From Gemmatimonas sp. (GTDB lineage Bacteria > Gemmatimonadota > Gemmatimonadetes > Gemmatimonadales > Gemmatimonadaceae), in NCBI RefSeq assembly GCF_031426495.1, contig NZ_JANPLK010000027.1, forward strand, positions 1 to 64,000: 64,000 nucleotides of DNA, written 5' to 3'. Positions 63,283 to 64,000 of this stretch are shown in pieces. The position numbers were made by a program, and so were the translations under genes. The notes under the pieces were generated by a model. That model worked only from the letters and a program-made list of their open reading frames with translations, had not been told where the DNA came from and did not search any database. Each line of letters starts with the position of its first letter. Position 1 is the stretch's first letter.

Positions 63283-64000
63283 CGAGATACAGCTCACAGG
63301 CATGAATGCCGTAGGTGAGGGTATCCCATCGTGGATCGGGAAGCGAGAGCGGAGCCCGCTCGGCGAGGATGCCGGCGGAGAGACGGTCACAGTGCGCCGT
63401 GAGGCGCTCACGCGCGTCGTCGGTGATCGTATCAGTGTCGAGCATGTCCGCCGGCGGAGAAACTTCCACGCGAACCAGTCCGTGCAACGGATCACCACCG
63501 GCGGCGGTGCGCAGACGCAGATACCAGCTCGCGACGGCACGGCGCGGACGATGCCCGACGAGGAAGGCCGGCGAACGCTCGGCTTCTCTGAGCGCGAGCA
63601 CCGACGCCACCTGTTCCGCGGTACCGTACAACGTCGTGTGCGATTTCACGACGCCGAAGGCCGTTGCCCGTTCGTCCACCGCCAGATTGCCCGAAATCCC
63701 GCCGTCGATCCACAGCCATCGCGATTCACGGCGGCACCACTCCGCGGCGAGTCGGCGTTCGAGCCCTTCCCGCTCCAGTGCCACCAGATCGAGAGCACGG
63801 GCGCGGAGTGCGAAAGGATGCACCGGAATCGCGTCGTCGGTCATCTCGGCGGTGATGTCCACCACGGAGACCCCGCTTTCCATCAGTTGGTTCCACGCGG
63901 TTTCGCCGAGCCGGCGGCGCGACACGAACAGCGCGCGACGCACACTGGGCTCGCGCCACGTTTCGAGACGCCGCGCCACGCGGTCGCGGACCGCGGCCGC
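63263..64000 (-). CDS. nurA: NurA-like nuclease, 5' end outside the window
   Basis: The frame ends at 63263 and stays open to 64000 with no stop, so the gene runs past the window edge. Codons upstream of the GTG at 63979 (AAAVRDR) are compatible with coding. Visible residues include SRWLWIDGGISGNLAVDERATAFGVVKSHTTLYG, SPAFLVGHRPRRAVASWYLRL and a C-terminal CELYLDALVGH, consistent with NurA domains. The catalytic N-terminal Asp lies outside the window. The overlap with herA supports the assignment. Confidence 0.8.
   Translation of the reverse strand, partial: AAAVRDRVARRLETWREPSVRRALFVSRRRLGETAWNQLMESGVSVVDITAEMTDDAIPVHPFALRARALDLVALEREGLERRLAAEWCRRESRWLWIDGGISGNLAVDERATAFGVVKSHTTLYGTAEQVASVLALREAERSPAFLVGHRPRRAVASWYLRLRTAAGGDPLHGLVRVEVSPPADMLDTDTITDDARERLTAHCDRLSAGILAERAPLSLPDPRWDTLTYGIHACELYLDALVGH

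Overview
The window is about 64 kb of high-GC bacterial chromosome. The gene content suggests a Gemmatimonadota-like organism: many lipoproteins with Ig-like domains, a PEP-CTERM protein with a sigma-54-type promoter, a C-type CcmE, and an uninterrupted housekeeping backbone. That taxonomic call is an inference from protein character; no 16S gene is present to settle it.

Region 1 (1-8270) is accessory DNA. It holds an ERF-type phage single-strand annealing protein, a divergent tyrosine recombinase, and a compact four-gene anti-phage CBASS operon on the minus strand. The operon encodes a TIR-SAVED effector, a CD-NTase, the E2-E1 fusion Cap2 and the JAMM peptidase Cap3. The block ends against the 3' end of a tRNA-Gly(UCC) gene, next to a tandem 11-bp repeat and an ORF remnant with no start codon, as expected for a tRNA-targeted genomic island. 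In the defence model, the CD-NTase makes a cyclic oligonucleotide on infection, Cap2 primes the CD-NTase by conjugating its C-terminal Gly, Cap3 reverses this, and the SAVED domain senses the nucleotide and switches on the TIR domain (NAD+ depletion).

Region 2 (8270-24090) starts the core genome: a tRNA Thr-Tyr-Gly operon with a recognisable promoter and terminator, cysS, a DgcN-like enzyme coupled to a degenerate ABC-ATPase-like protein, pspA with a YbjN/CesT-like partner, the two-subunit iron-sulfur serine dehydratase with a lipoprotein, a PEP-CTERM protein, uvrA, a two-gene ABC exporter and a short mutY.

Region 3 (24050-44700) holds a large secreted DRGH-type nuclease, a cytochrome c maturation block (ccmE, ccmF, ccmH, CcmI/zinc-ribbon hybrid), glpK, mtnA, an enoyl-CoA hydratase, the recF-DUF721-gyrB replication cluster, a di-heme cytochrome c peroxidase lipoprotein (a likely client of the Ccm system), a pyrimidine phosphorylase, TPR and YtxH proteins and ligA.

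Region 4 (44700-55550) holds a V4R-like protein, a phosphoribosyltransferase, a TPR-ParA-lipoprotein operon, a long-chain acyl-CoA synthetase, a Trm112-like protein, an S9 peptidase, and a three-gene pterin operon (PTPS, GTP cyclohydrolase I, sepiapterin-reductase-like SDR) that looks like a tetrahydrobiopterin pathway. A probable 6S RNA gene with its own terminator lies upstream of that operon.

Region 5 (55550-64000) is one long minus-strand DNA-end-processing operon: nurA (cut by the window edge), herA, a secreted protein of unknown function, sbcD/mre11, sbcC/rad50 and a GNAT acetyltransferase. The pairing of HerA-NurA with Mre11-Rad50 resembles the archaeal operon arrangement.
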